64,000 nucleotides of DNA. It comes from JAHEAO01 sp942492375 (GTDB lineage: Bacteria; Pseudomonadota; Alphaproteobacteria; Rhodobacterales; Rhodobacteraceae). The DNA lies in assembly GCA_942492375.1 (NCBI GenBank), contig CALOEL010000012.1, positions 186,001 through 250,000 of the forward strand, given 5' to 3'. Below are positions 55,707-64,000 of the stretch, piece by piece (positions within the stretch are counted from its first letter, which is position 1; the number at the start of each line of letters is the position of its first letter). Under the pieces are notes generated by a model. It was not told where the DNA came from and searched no databases. It worked only from the letters and a program-made list of their open reading frames with translations. A program made the translations under genes and the position numbers.

Positions 55707-56183
55707 CTAGAACGGGATTTCGTCGTCCATGTCGCTTTTCGCGCCGCCGCCGAAGCCGCTATCCGACGATCCGCCGTCATAGCCGCCACCGCGGTCATCG
55801 CTGTAGCCGCCGCCCGAGCCGCCGCCATCGCCGCGGCTGTCCAGAAGCGTCAGTTCGCCGCGATAGGGGCGCAGCACGATCTCGGTCGAATACCGGTCCT
55901 GGCCGGACTGGTCCTGCCATTTGCGGGTTTCCAGCTGGCCCTCGATATAGACCTTTGAGCCCTTCTTCAGATACTGCTCGGCGATCTTGGCCAGCGGTTC
56001 CGAGAAGATCGCGACCGAATGCCATTCCGTGCGCTCGCGCCGCTCGCCGGTGTTGCGGTCCTTCCAGTTTTCAGAGGTGGCGATGCGCAGGTTGCAGACC
56101 TTGCCGCCGTTCTGGAACGTCCGCACCTCGGGGTCGCGCCCGAGGTTGCCTACGATAATCACCTTGTTAACCGATCCCGCCAT
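55707..56183 (-). CDS. ssb: Single-stranded DNA-binding protein
   Basis: The 158-residue protein has an OB fold (MAGSVNKVIIVGNLGRDPEVRTFQNGGKVCNLRIATSENW), a glycine-rich linker (about residues 112-148) and the acidic interaction tip DDEIPF. It coats single-stranded DNA and recruits repair and replication proteins. The M50 gene follows 29 bases later and may be cotranscribed. I see no perfect GAAC-N7-GAAC LexA box in the 250 bases upstream. Confidence 0.96.
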   Translation of the reverse strand: MAGSVNKVIIVGNLGRDPEVRTFQNGGKVCNLRIATSENWKDRNTGERRERTEWHSVAIFSEPLAKIAEQYLKKGSKVYIEGQLETRKWQDQSGQDRYSTEIVLRPYRGELTLLDSRGDGGGSGGGYSDDRGGGYDGGSSDSGFGGGAKSDMDDEIPF

Positions 56184-56437
56184 GCTGGCCTCCCGTCGAA
56201 TCCTTCAGCGTTTCAGACACGGTTACACCACCCGCGCCGATTGAAGGAAAGGTTAATATGCGGCGAAGTTCCGCCGGAATCCCGTAAACCAGGGTTATAG
56301 GCGCGCATCCGAAGTCGGAACCTTCCTGAAACCAACCTTAGTTCAGTTCCCAGAAGCCGGGCCATCCCCGATATCGGCACCATGCTTTCGAACGGCTGCA
56401 CGGAAGCGAGTCGATAACTCAAAAAAGGACCGACCAG

Positions 56438-56695
56438 ATGAACAAACTGCATCTCTCCGCCGTCGCGATCACGCTTTCGATCGCACTTGCCCCGGCCGCG
56501 CTTTGGGCCAGCACATCGCTGACGGCCGAACAGCAGACGGCTGTCACGGACATGCTCGTCGCGCAGGGCTACCAAGTGCGCAAACTCGATCAGGAGGACG
56601 GCATGATCGAGGCCTATGTCGTCAAGGATGGCAAACGCTACGAGCTTTACCTCGACAGCGAAATGAAGATCGTCCGGACGAAATCCGAAGACTGA
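56438..56695 (+). CDS. PepSY-domain periplasmic protein
   Basis: The 85-residue protein has a Sec signal peptide (cleavage near ALWA-STS). One PepSY domain follows (TAVTDMLVAQGYQVRKLDQEDGMIEAYVVKDGKRYELYLDSEMKIV). PepSY proteins often modulate or sense redox or protease partners at the membrane. The gene is followed by a strong hairpin, then a cytochrome b561 and a membrane-bound HTH gene on the same strand. It may act as their extracytoplasmic partner; that is inference. Confidence 0.85.
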   Translation: MNKLHLSAVAITLSIALAPAALWASTSLTAEQQTAVTDMLVAQGYQVRKLDQEDGMIEAYVVKDGKRYELYLDSEMKIVRTKSED

Positions 56696-56706
56696 CCGAC
56701 CCGGCC

Positions 56707-56734
56707 GTGCGGGCCCCGCATCGGGGGCCCGCAC
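56707..56734 (+). repeat. Very stable 11-bp hairpin between PepSY and cytochrome b561 genes
   Basis: GTGCGGGCCCC and GGGGCCCGCAC form a perfect stem around a six-base loop. No T tract follows, and the downstream gene starts 33 bases later. It probably stabilises the PepSY mRNA or lowers read-through, giving unequal expression. Confidence 0.6.
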
Positions 56735-56766
56735 CCGCCGCACTGGTTTCCGAAGGAGAGCCCAGA

Positions 56767-57300
56767 ATGAATGCCTATAAAGTTTGGGATCCGATGATCC
56801 GACTGTTCCATTGGTCTCTGGTCGCCGGTTTCACCGTGAATGCCTTTGTCACGGACGGCGAGGCGAAGCTGCACGAATGGATCGGCTATTCGATCCTGGG
56901 TCTGCTGGCGTTTCGGCTGATCTGGGGTTTCATCGGATCGCGCTATGCCCGGTTCAGCACCTTCCCGCCAAACCTTTCCGCCGCCCTGGGCCAGATCGGC
57001 GAGATGCGGGCGCGAACGAAGAATGCACATCTGGGCCATTCGCCGCTCGGCGCGCTGATGATCTACAACCTGTTGCTGACAATTCTGGCGATCGGTGTGA
57101 CCGGCTGGATGATGACGACGCTCACGTTCTGGGGCGTGGACTGGGTCGAAAACGCGCATGAGGCCCTTGTTACCTGGGCCGAGATCTCGATCGTGGTTCA
57201 CATCGCCGCTGTCATCGCCGAAAGCCTGCGGCTTCATGTCAACCTGCCCAAGTCTATGGTAACCGGCTATAAGAGAGTGACCGAACCGCGCGAGTCCTGA
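56767..57300 (+). CDS. Cytochrome b561-family membrane protein
   Basis: The 177-residue protein has four membrane segments and conserved histidines H15 (RLFHWSLVAG), H36, H131 and H145 that can ligate two b hemes. It starts at 56767, with GAAGGAG ahead of the ATG. It shuttles electrons between quinol and periplasmic or soluble partners. Its TGA overlaps the ATG of the following regulator (TGATG), implying that the cytochrome and regulator are made together. Confidence 0.88.
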   Translation: MNAYKVWDPMIRLFHWSLVAGFTVNAFVTDGEAKLHEWIGYSILGLLAFRLIWGFIGSRYARFSTFPPNLSAALGQIGEMRARTKNAHLGHSPLGALMIYNLLLTILAIGVTGWMMTTLTFWGVDWVENAHEALVTWAEISIVVHIAAVIAESLRLHVNLPKSMVTGYKRVTEPRES

Positions 57301-57827
57301 TGAAAGCAGCCCTGCAGTCGCCCTATGGTTTAACGCTTGTCGTTCTGATCCTTCTTCAGGGCTTTTGCGCTGTCTTCTTCATGTCCGATCTCGTGCTCGA
57401 TTACTGGTCCGAATCCCCGCCCTTGGAAACGAACGCACATCTGGCCGTCGAAGCGCTTGCCGTTGTAGCGTTGTTCTTGGGGATCGCTGTCGAGGCTCAA
57501 TTCCTGTGGTCACTCCTTCGTCGCCAGGAACGGACCGAGCGGGGGCTTTCGATCGCCTCGGGCAATCTCACAAAGGTGATGGAGGATTATTTCGAGAGCT
57601 GGAACCTGACGCCCACCGAACAGGACGTCGCAGCCTTTACGCTGAAGGGGCTCAGCATCGCCGAAATCGCCGTCCTCCGCGGATCGCGGGAGGGCACGAT
57701 CAAGTCACATCTCAACGCCATTTATCGCAAGGCGAATGTCAGCGGACGAAGCCAGCTTGTCAGCCTGCTGGTCGAAGATCTTATGCAGGAACCCTTGATT
57801 GTTCAGACAACCAGGGCGAGAGCGTAG
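57300..57827 (+). CDS. Membrane-anchored LuxR-type HTH regulator
   Basis: The 175-residue protein has two N-terminal membrane helices (about 10-33 and 46-70), a short amphipathic linker with an RRQER stretch, and a C-terminal LuxR/GerE helix-turn-helix (residues 103-158, LTPTEQDVAAFTLKGLSIAEIA ... GTIKSHLNAIYRK). There is no receiver or autoinducer domain. It looks like a one-component regulator sensing something in or across the membrane. Coupling to cytochrome b561 suggests redox or heme input. Confidence 0.88.
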   Translation: MKAALQSPYGLTLVVLILLQGFCAVFFMSDLVLDYWSESPPLETNAHLAVEALAVVALFLGIAVEAQFLWSLLRRQERTERGLSIASGNLTKVMEDYFESWNLTPTEQDVAAFTLKGLSIAEIAVLRGSREGTIKSHLNAIYRKANVSGRSQLVSLLVEDLMQEPLIVQTTRARA

Positions 57828-57899
57828 CGGCAATCGGGCAGGGGGCTGGTCACGGAAGCGAAATCTGATACAGTTTTCCGCAGGTTTGAGGGTCGGTTT

Positions 57900-58487
57900 A
57901 TGCTGAAGTTCCCGGGCGCCATGAGCCTTGGCGCCATCGCAGTTTGTTCTGTCGCCCAAGCTGGCGAGCTGACGCTTTCCACCAGCTCGCGCGCGGCGCT
58001 GTTCAAGTCTCAGCTCAGCGTTCTCGATGGTCGGGCGTCGACGCAATACTCAAACTCGGTGAGACTCAAACCCAAAAGCGCGAAGCAGGATGAAGGCCTG
58101 GCGCCCCGCTATGCGGGTCGATATCGTGGTGAGTATCTGGAACCGGCAAAGGCCGCGGCGCTGCGGCACGGCGTGCCCGCTGATCTGTTCCTTCGCCTCG
58201 TTCAGCAGGAAAGCGGCTGGAACCGCCATGCCGTTTCGCCGAAAGGTGCGATCGGGCTGGCACAGCTGATGCCCGAAACGGCGCGGCTGCTTCGCGTCGA
58301 CCCGGATGACCCTGCGCAGAACCTCGAAGGAGGTGCGCGGTATCTTCGGATGATGTACAACCGCTTCGGCAATTGGCGCCTGGCGCTTGCTGCCTACAAT
58401 GCGGGGCCGGAGGCCGTGGAAAAGCACGCCGACATTCCGCCCTACCGCGAGACGCAGAACTACGTGAAGGTCATCTGGGGCGGCTGA
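57900..58487 (+). CDS. Lytic transglycosylase (SLT domain)
   Basis: The 195-residue protein has a signal peptide (ending AQA-GEL), a variable linker and a family 1 SLT domain. The catalytic glutamate is in LVQQESGWNRHAVSPKGAIGLAQLMPETA, and LALAAYNAGPEAVEKH is the second motif. It cleaves glycan strands of peptidoglycan. It lies 72 bases after the LuxR-type gene and converges with the ABC transporter genes. Confidence 0.92.
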   Translation: MLKFPGAMSLGAIAVCSVAQAGELTLSTSSRAALFKSQLSVLDGRASTQYSNSVRLKPKSAKQDEGLAPRYAGRYRGEYLEPAKAAALRHGVPADLFLRLVQQESGWNRHAVSPKGAIGLAQLMPETARLLRVDPDDPAQNLEGGARYLRMMYNRFGNWRLALAAYNAGPEAVEKHADIPPYRETQNYVKVIWGG

Positions 58488-58505
58488 CATCGGCCCCGTC
58501 ACCGC

Positions 58506-60587
58506 TCATTCGGCGGCGATCTCGATCACTGGTTCCATGCTGGCAAATTCCTCGGCCGACAGGTGGCATTTGACCTGATGACCCTCTGCCATTGTCACCA
58601 TCGGCGGCACCTCCTTCTCGCAGAGATTGCCGGGCACCCGAGATTTCCAGCGACATCGCGTCTGGAACGGACAGCCCGGCGGCGGGTTCATCGCCGAGGG
58701 AATGTCGCCTTCCAGCACGATATGCTTTTTCTTCACGCGTGTATCGGCGATCGGTACGGCCGAAAGCAGCGCCTCGGTATAGGGGTGGTAGGGCGGCGAA
58801 AAGACCTGATCGGTCGAGCCAAGCTCGACCACATGGCCGAGATACATGACCATCACGCGATCGGCGAGGTAGCGCACGATGGACAGGTCGTGGCTGATGA
58901 ACAGCAGCGTCGTCTTGTTCTTGCGCTGGATTTCCATCAGCAGATCTGTCACCGCCGCCTGCACAGACACGTCAAGCGCCGATACCGGTTCGTCTGCCAC
59001 GACGATCTTGGCGCCGCCAGCGAAGGCCCGCGCGATGCCGACCCGCTGTTTCTGGCCGCCCGAAAGCTGCCTTGGCATCCGGTCTGCGAATTCGCGGGGC
59101 AGCTTCACCAGGTCGAGCAGTTCCAGCATACGTTGGCGGCGCTCGGCGTCGCTGTTGCCCTCGCCGAAAATTTCGAGCGCCCGGATGATCTGGCGGCCGA
59201 CGGTCGAGGACGGGTTGAGCGTGTCGAACGGGTTCTGGAACACCATCTGGACGCCTGACACCGTGTCGGTAGCGCGATGCTCGATCGGCGTCGACTGGAT
59301 CTCGTTGTCGTAAAGGAGAATCCGCCCCGAGGTTGCGGTCTCGAGCCCCATCAGCACTTTGGCGAAGGTCGATTTGCCGCAGCCGGATTCGCCGACGATG
59401 GCCAAAGTCTCGGATTCGCGAGCCTCGAAGGACAGGGTCTCGTTCGCCTTGACCACTTTCTGGTCGCCGCCGCCGAACATCTTGTTTGCCGAAACCTCGT
59501 AATACTTCTTGAGATCCTCCATTCGCAGAACGACCTCGCCGGGTTCGGCCTTCTCGAAGGTCTTTTTCGCTTTGGGTGGCAGGCTCCAGTCGATTTCCTC
59601 GAAACGGATGCAGCGCGTCTGATGGCGGTCATTGCCGGGGACCGTTTCCATCGGGATCTCCTGGGCATCGCAGCGGCCCTTCACGAAATAGTCGCAGCGG
59701 GGGCCAAAATTGCAGCCCGGCGGGCGTTCATGGGGCAGGGGGAAATTGCCGGGGATCGCGACGAGAGGACTGTCGTTCTTGTCGGCCCCGGGCAGCGGGA
59801 TCGAGCGGAAGAGCGCCTGGGTATAGGGATGCTGCATCACGTCGAAGATATCGTGGATCGAGCCGGTTTCGACCGCCTCGCCGGAATACATCACGCAAAG
59901 CCGGTCGCAGGTTTCCAGGATCAGACCGAGATTGTGCGAGATGAACAGCATCGAGGTGCCGTATTTGGTCCCCAGATCCTTGACCAGATCGACGATCCCG
60001 GCTTCGACGGTCACATCGAGCGCGGTGGTGGGTTCGTCGAGGATCAGCAGGGCGGGCTTCGACATCAGCGCCATCGCGATGACGATACGCTGTTGCTGGC
60101 CCCCGGAAAGCTGGTGCGGATAGGCTTTCATGATGCGTTCTGGGTCGGGCAGTTTCACATCGGTCACGACCTGGAGCGCCAGCTTGTAGGCGTCCGATTC
60201 CGAGGAGCCTTCATGGATCATCGGCACTTCCATCAGCTGCTTGCCGATCTTCATCGCGGGGTTAAGTGACGCCATGGGTTCCTGGTAGATCATGGCGATC
60301 TCGGACCCGCGAATATGGCGCAGTTCCTCTGGCGACATCGTGTTCAGATCGCGGCCCTTGAACTTGATCGAACCGCCGACGACCCGGCCGTTGACGCCAA
60401 GATCCTGCATGACCCCCAGCGCCACGGTGCTTTTGCCGCAGCCGGATTCCCCGACAAGGCCCATCGCCTCGCCCGGCATGACCGTGCAGGAGAAATCCAT
60501 CACCGCGGGGATTTCGCGAAGGCGCGTGAAGAAGGAAATCGAGAGGTTCTCGATTTCAAGGATCGGGCCGTCATAGCGTTCGCTCAT
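58506..60587 (-). CDS. Fused double ATPase of an oligopeptide/dipeptide ABC transporter (DppD-DppF type)
   Basis: The 693-residue protein contains two complete ABC ATPases. Each has Walker A (GESGCGKST, near residues 40 and 400), an LSGGQ signature (LSGGQQQRIVIAMAL and LSGGQKQRVGIARAF) and an oligopeptide C-terminal cysteine motif (PPGCNFGPRCDYFVKGRCDA; PPGCPFQTRCRWKS). Separate D and F subunits are commoner, so this is a fusion. It powers the permeases encoded upstream and lies last in the operon. Confidence 0.93.
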   Translation of the reverse strand: MSERYDGPILEIENLSISFFTRLREIPAVMDFSCTVMPGEAMGLVGESGCGKSTVALGVMQDLGVNGRVVGGSIKFKGRDLNTMSPEELRHIRGSEIAMIYQEPMASLNPAMKIGKQLMEVPMIHEGSSESDAYKLALQVVTDVKLPDPERIMKAYPHQLSGGQQQRIVIAMALMSKPALLILDEPTTALDVTVEAGIVDLVKDLGTKYGTSMLFISHNLGLILETCDRLCVMYSGEAVETGSIHDIFDVMQHPYTQALFRSIPLPGADKNDSPLVAIPGNFPLPHERPPGCNFGPRCDYFVKGRCDAQEIPMETVPGNDRHQTRCIRFEEIDWSLPPKAKKTFEKAEPGEVVLRMEDLKKYYEVSANKMFGGGDQKVVKANETLSFEARESETLAIVGESGCGKSTFAKVLMGLETATSGRILLYDNEIQSTPIEHRATDTVSGVQMVFQNPFDTLNPSSTVGRQIIRALEIFGEGNSDAERRQRMLELLDLVKLPREFADRMPRQLSGGQKQRVGIARAFAGGAKIVVADEPVSALDVSVQAAVTDLLMEIQRKNKTTLLFISHDLSIVRYLADRVMVMYLGHVVELGSTDQVFSPPYHPYTEALLSAVPIADTRVKKKHIVLEGDIPSAMNPPPGCPFQTRCRWKSRVPGNLCEKEVPPMVTMAEGHQVKCHLSAEEFASMEPVIEIAAE

Positions 60588-60616
60588 GTCAAACTCCGTA
60601 TTCTGTCATCGCCGGT

Positions 60617-61768
60617 TCAGTCCCTCAGGCTTTCTTCGCGCAATCCGTCGGCCAGAAGATTGAGGCCGAGGACAAGGCTCATCAGCGCAAGTGCGGGCAC
60701 CAGTGCGGGGTGAGGATAGATCGACAAGAGGCGCCGGCCCTCGTTGATCGTCGAGCCCCAGTCGGGGCTGTCGGGCGACACGCCGAGCCCGAAGAAACCG
60801 AGGGTTCCGAGCAGGATCGTCGTGTAGCCGATGCGCAGGCAGAAATCGACGATTAGCGGACCGCGGGCATTGGGCAGGATTTCCCACAGCATGATATACC
60901 ACGGACCCTCGCCACGGGTCTGGCCGGCGGCCACATAGTCGCGCGTCTTGATGTCCAGCACGATGCCCCGGACGATCCGGAAGACAGTGGGCGAGTTGAC
61001 GAACACCACGGACACGAAGACGATCAGGATATTGGGCTGCATCGAGATCAGCCCCAGCGGATCGGCGTTCCAGGCCAGGCCGAGATAGATCCAGAGGCCG
61101 ATGACCAAGGTGATCGCGATGAAGATGTTGCGCTTCGTCGGTTGCACGAAGAACCGGCTGTTGAACAGGATCACCAGGAAGATGATCGGAAACAGGAACA
61201 GGACGGCAGCCAGATAGGTCGGTATGCCGGTCTCGACGATCTCGGGGGTCACCAGAAGGTAGAACAGCAGGATGACCGGGAAGGCCAGCACCAGGTTGGC
61301 AAGGAACGACAGAACGGTGTCGAGCCGGCCACCGAAATAGCCTGCCGGCAGGCCGAGCGTGATACCGACCATGAAGGCGAAGAGCGTCGCGGCGGGTGCG
61401 ATGATCAGCACTTCGCGCGCGCCCATGACCATGCGGGAGAAGACGTCCCTCGCCAGGCTGTCGCCACCCAGAAGGTAATAGCCCGAGCCGTCGGTCAGGG
61501 GAGTGCCGGGCACCTTGTTCTTCATACCCGAGACCACTGTCAGAGGATCGTACATGGCGATCATGTCGGCGAAGATCGCGGTGAAGAACCAGAACAGGAC
61601 GAGCGCGAAGCCGACCATGCCGATCGTCGAGTCGAAGAGCTTGCCGTAAAGGCCCAGCCGGCGCTTGTAGAAGATCGACAGGGCGAAGACGATCACCATG
61701 GCGATCCAGACCGGCCAGAACTGGGCGAAGACGCGGGCGATGATGCTGCCCCAGGAGAGTTCTTCCAT
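60617..61768 (-). CDS. Peptide-type ABC transporter permease (DppC/OppC type)
   Basis: The 383-residue inner-membrane protein has an N-terminal helix pair and a BPD_transp_1 domain. The EAA-like cytoplasmic loop reads YVAAGQTRGEGPWYIMLWEILPNARGPLIVDFCLRIGYTTILLGTLGFFGLGV. It is longer than OppC (about 300) because of an insert around residues 180-260 with two extra hydrophobic segments. It forms the translocation channel with the DppB-type subunit. Confidence 0.92.
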   Translation of the reverse strand: MEELSWGSIIARVFAQFWPVWIAMVIVFALSIFYKRRLGLYGKLFDSTIGMVGFALVLFWFFTAIFADMIAMYDPLTVVSGMKNKVPGTPLTDGSGYYLLGGDSLARDVFSRMVMGAREVLIIAPAATLFAFMVGITLGLPAGYFGGRLDTVLSFLANLVLAFPVILLFYLLVTPEIVETGIPTYLAAVLFLFPIIFLVILFNSRFFVQPTKRNIFIAITLVIGLWIYLGLAWNADPLGLISMQPNILIVFVSVVFVNSPTVFRIVRGIVLDIKTRDYVAAGQTRGEGPWYIMLWEILPNARGPLIVDFCLRIGYTTILLGTLGFFGLGVSPDSPDWGSTINEGRRLLSIYPHPALVPALALMSLVLGLNLLADGLREESLRD

Positions 61769-61780
61769 GGTGGCGGCTCC

Positions 61781-62830
61781 TTATGAGATTCTGATGCGCG
61801 GGTTGAGGAAGACATAGCCGATATCCGATATCAGCTGGGTCACCAGAACCACGAAGACGGCGACGACCGAACAGGCAAGCAGAAGCTCGATGTCATTGTT
61901 CCCCGCGGCCTCGACCAGCGTCCAGCCGAAGCCTTTGTAGTTGAAGAGGGTCTCGACGATGACGACGCCGTTCAGAAGCCAGGGGAATTGCAGCATGATC
62001 ACCGTGAAGGGCGCGATCAGCGCGTTCCGCAGTGCATGCTTCACCACGATATTGGGAAAGCTGACGCCTTTCAGCCGAGCCGTGCGGATATATTGCGCCG
62101 TCATTACTTCGGCCATGCTGGCGCGGGTCATCCGGGCGATATAGCCGATGCCGTAAAGCGCGATCGTGACGACCGGCAGGGTGAAGTTATTGAAGGTGAT
62201 ATCGTCCATCGCGGATGTCGCGGTGCCCGCGAACCACTTCAACCCCACCGCCGAAGAGGCGAAGACCGCGATGAAAATGACGCCAGAGACGTATTCCGGC
62301 GTCGCCGTCGTGGCGATGGAGGCGGTGGACAACGTGCGGTCCAGCCGCGAGCCCTCTCTCATTCCGGCCAGAACCCCGATCAGAAGCGCTGCAGGCACCA
62401 TCAGCAGCATGACGCAGCCCATCAGGATGCCGGTCAATCCAAGCCGTCGGCTGATGATCGTGCCGACATCTTCCTTGAATACTGTCGAAAAGCCCCATTC
62501 GCCCTGAAGCACGCCGCAGAACCGCGGCACTTCTTCAACCGAGGTCATGCCCGCCTCTACACAGCGGCCGGTCAGCCTGTCGTTTTCGTCGACGCGGGTC
62601 CAGCCCGGCAGGACGCCCAGCCATTCGCCGTAGCGTTCGATCAGTGGCTGAGCATAGCCGTTCTTTTCCAGCCAGCTTTGCACCTCGGCATCGGTGATCC
62701 GGGAGCCGGCCTCGGATTTGGCGACCTTTTCGAGATTGGGCGCGAGATTGGTCAGGAAGAAGACGATGAAGGTCAGGCAGAGGGCCGTCAGCACCATCGT
62801 TCCAACGCGCCTGAGGATGAACATCAGCAT
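61781..62830 (-). CDS. Peptide-type ABC transporter permease (DppB/OppB type)
   Basis: The 349-residue protein begins with a membrane helix (MLMFILRRVGTMVLTALCLTFIVFFLTNLAP) and has an extended periplasmic loop of about 90 residues before the permease core. The conserved loop is TRASMAEVMTAQYIRTARLKGVSFPNIVVKHALRNALIAPFTVI. It lies 12 bases upstream of the DppC-type gene. With the solute-binding protein and fused ATPase it forms one importer. Confidence 0.93.
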   Translation of the reverse strand: MLMFILRRVGTMVLTALCLTFIVFFLTNLAPNLEKVAKSEAGSRITDAEVQSWLEKNGYAQPLIERYGEWLGVLPGWTRVDENDRLTGRCVEAGMTSVEEVPRFCGVLQGEWGFSTVFKEDVGTIISRRLGLTGILMGCVMLLMVPAALLIGVLAGMREGSRLDRTLSTASIATTATPEYVSGVIFIAVFASSAVGLKWFAGTATSAMDDITFNNFTLPVVTIALYGIGYIARMTRASMAEVMTAQYIRTARLKGVSFPNIVVKHALRNALIAPFTVIMLQFPWLLNGVVIVETLFNYKGFGWTLVEAAGNNDIELLLACSVVAVFVVLVTQLISDIGYVFLNPRIRIS

Positions 62831-62903
62831 GGGCGGTCCTTGGCTGTCGCGTTTGGCCAGGGGTGATGCCGAACCATTCGGCGGCAGCCGGCCACGTCAG
62901 GGC

Positions 62904-62932
62904 GAAAAGGGCCGCACATTTCTGTGCGGCCC
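62904..62932 (-). terminator. Terminator-like hairpin after the solute-binding protein gene
   Basis: On the minus strand GGGCCGCACA-GAAA-TGTGCGGCCC is a perfect 10-bp stem capped by a GNRA tetraloop and followed by CTTTTC. It lies between the binding-protein gene and the permease genes, so read-through into them would be partial; this is common where the binding protein is made in excess. Confidence 0.75.
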
Positions 62933-62942
62933 CCGAACCGGA

Positions 62943-64000
62943 TCAGGCGTCCAGCCAGTAGTCTGCCATATGGATCTCGAAGGTCGGGTGCATCTCAGCG
63001 CCCATCACCTTGTCCGTCGCATGGCGGAAGAGCGAGCGCCAGTAGGGCTGGATCAGCACACCTTCGTCCTGCATCAGCTTCTCGATCTTGGCCATCACCT
63101 CGCGCCGCTTGTCGGCATCGGCAATCGACATCGCTTCGGCCAGAAGCGAGTCGAACTCGGCATTGGCGAAGGCGGTCTCGTTCCAGGCGGCGCCGCTGGT
63201 ATAGGCCAGCGCGAGCACCTGCACACCGAGCGGACGCATGTTCCATTCGGTCGCCGAGAACGGGTACTTGGTCCAGTCGTTCCAGAAGGTCGATCCGGGC
63301 AGGATCGTCCGCTTGATCGAAATGCCGGCGTCGCGGATCTGGGCGGCGACGGCATCGCAGGTCGCGGCCTGCCAGGTGTCGTCGATCGAGATCAATTCAT
63401 GCTCGAAATCGGCATACTCGGTCTCGTCCATCATGGCCTTGGCGGCGGCCGGATCGACTGTCAGCGGCGGCAGTTCGGCATATTCAGGGTGGATGGGTGC
63501 GACATGGTGGTTTTCGGCGGGCTCGCCCAGACCGGCATAGCCCAGTTCCAGCACGACCGAATTGTCCACCGCCAATTGCATGGCGTTGCGAACCTTGAGA
63601 TCCTTGTAGACCTCGTCTGCCTGGTTGAAGCGCACCGCGATCGTCGCCGAGGTGACGGCTTCCGACTTGTTCCAGCCCAGGCCGTCCATGACCTCGACGA
63701 AATCGCCGGTGGTCTGGTAGGTCATGTCGATCTCGCCGGCATCCGCGGCGGCCACGACGGCCGACATGTCGGTGCCGAGGTCGATGAACTCGATGCGGTC
63801 GAGATAGGCGGTGTCGCCCCACCACTCATGATCTTCGTTGCGTACGAGCACCTGCTTTACGCCGACCTCGTTCTGTTCGGGCAGGTAGGGGCCGGTGCCG
63901 ATTGGATCGGCGGCCGGATCACCGTTGTCATAGGACTGGTGCACCACGGCGGCCGGGTAGTCGGCCATGCCGGTGATGATCGTGATGTCCGGAGCGGGCA
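62943..64000 (-). CDS. Peptide-type ABC transporter substrate-binding protein (SBP family 5), C-terminal part
   Basis: The visible 352 codons are open at the window edge, so the N-terminus and signal peptide are missing. Family 5 features include PIGTGPYLPEQNEVG, VRNEDHEWWGDTAYLDRIEF, VRFNQADEVYKDLKVRNAMQLAVDNSVVLELGYAG and a C-terminal LMQDEGVLIQPYWRSLF. It captures peptides or similar solutes in the periplasm. It is the first visible gene of a dpp/opp-like operon. Confidence 0.92.
   Translation of the reverse strand, partial: PAPDITIITGMADYPAAVVHQSYDNGDPAADPIGTGPYLPEQNEVGVKQVLVRNEDHEWWGDTAYLDRIEFIDLGTDMSAVVAAADAGEIDMTYQTTGDFVEVMDGLGWNKSEAVTSATIAVRFNQADEVYKDLKVRNAMQLAVDNSVVLELGYAGLGEPAENHHVAPIHPEYAELPPLTVDPAAAKAMMDETEYADFEHELISIDDTWQAATCDAVAAQIRDAGISIKRTILPGSTFWNDWTKYPFSATEWNMRPLGVQVLALAYTSGAAWNETAFANAEFDSLLAEAMSIADADKRREVMAKIEKLMQDEGVLIQPYWRSLFRHATDKVMGAEMHPTFEIHMADYWLDA

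Noticed and set aside
56320..56340. GAAC-N7-AAAC upstream of ssb as a LexA box
   Set aside because: The second half-site deviates from GAAC and the position is more than 130 bases from the ssb start, so the evidence is too weak.

Overview
The window is about 64 kb of high-GC chromosomal DNA. Its gene order and protein types point to an alphaproteobacterium of the order Rhodobacterales (Rhodobacteraceae / Roseobacter type). The main pointers are ntrY-ntrX-trkA-trkH-hfq-hflX, a single-cysteine IscR heading a suf operon, a CxxC-less Fur, type II NADP-isocitrate dehydrogenase, DUF4167 next to prfA-prmC, invasion-associated-locus-B and DUF1499 proteins, and lpxD-acp-KAS. Coding density is high, and I saw no prophage, IS element or CRISPR array.

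Layout. 1-6.4 kb: end of the ntrYX nitrogen/redox two-component system, trkA-trkH potassium uptake, hfq and hflX. 6.5-18.9 kb: mixed housekeeping and accessory genes (membrane protein, penicillin-acylase family enzyme, beta-hydroxyacid dehydrogenase, eno, Fur-type regulator, Na+/H+ antiporter, EamA exporter, SelO, GNAT acetyltransferase coupled to a nucleoside hydrolase, methyltransferase). 19.0-20.1 kb: an orphan iron-binding protein gene behind a promoter that carries a palindrome. 20.1-24.2 kb: mazG, then an M20 amidohydrolase and two tandem, translationally overlapping agmatinase-family ureohydrolases. 24.3-31.0 kb: DUF1499, prfA-prmC, DUF4167, MscS channel, icd, a small conserved protein and an alpha/beta hydrolase.

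31.1-40.3 kb is the iscR-suf iron-sulfur assembly operon: iscR, NifS-like desulfurase, sufB, a small membrane protein, a FkbM methyltransferase, sufC, sufD, two Yip1-type membrane proteins and sufS. Many of its junctions are TGATG overlaps. The promoter contains an inverted repeat of Irr-box type over the -10 region. tRNA-Arg(CCG) follows. 40.5-45.7 kb is an envelope block: a divergent MepK-like endopeptidase and L,D-transpeptidase, lpxD, a dedicated ACP and a ketoacyl-ACP synthase. 45.8-52.8 kb: IalB-like protein, HerA-like ATPase, CNNM/CorC-type protein, xerD, a long exported protein and an unlisted 45-codon gene. 52.9-56.2 kb: aroK-aroB, an M50 site-2 protease and ssb. 56.4-58.5 kb: PepSY protein, cytochrome b561, a membrane-anchored LuxR-type regulator and a lytic transglycosylase. 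58.5-64.0 kb: an oligopeptide-type ABC transporter (fused double ATPase, two permeases, solute-binding protein running off the window).

The least explained structure is the 408-bp gap 46455-46862. Its minus strand appears to hold two tandem small RNA genes, each with its own intrinsic terminator. One presents a CUUCCUCCCUGU segment and the other an almost perfectly complementary ACAGGGAGAAG segment, which suggests an sRNA / sponge pair. A second candidate system is the PepSY-cytochrome b561-membrane HTH cluster.
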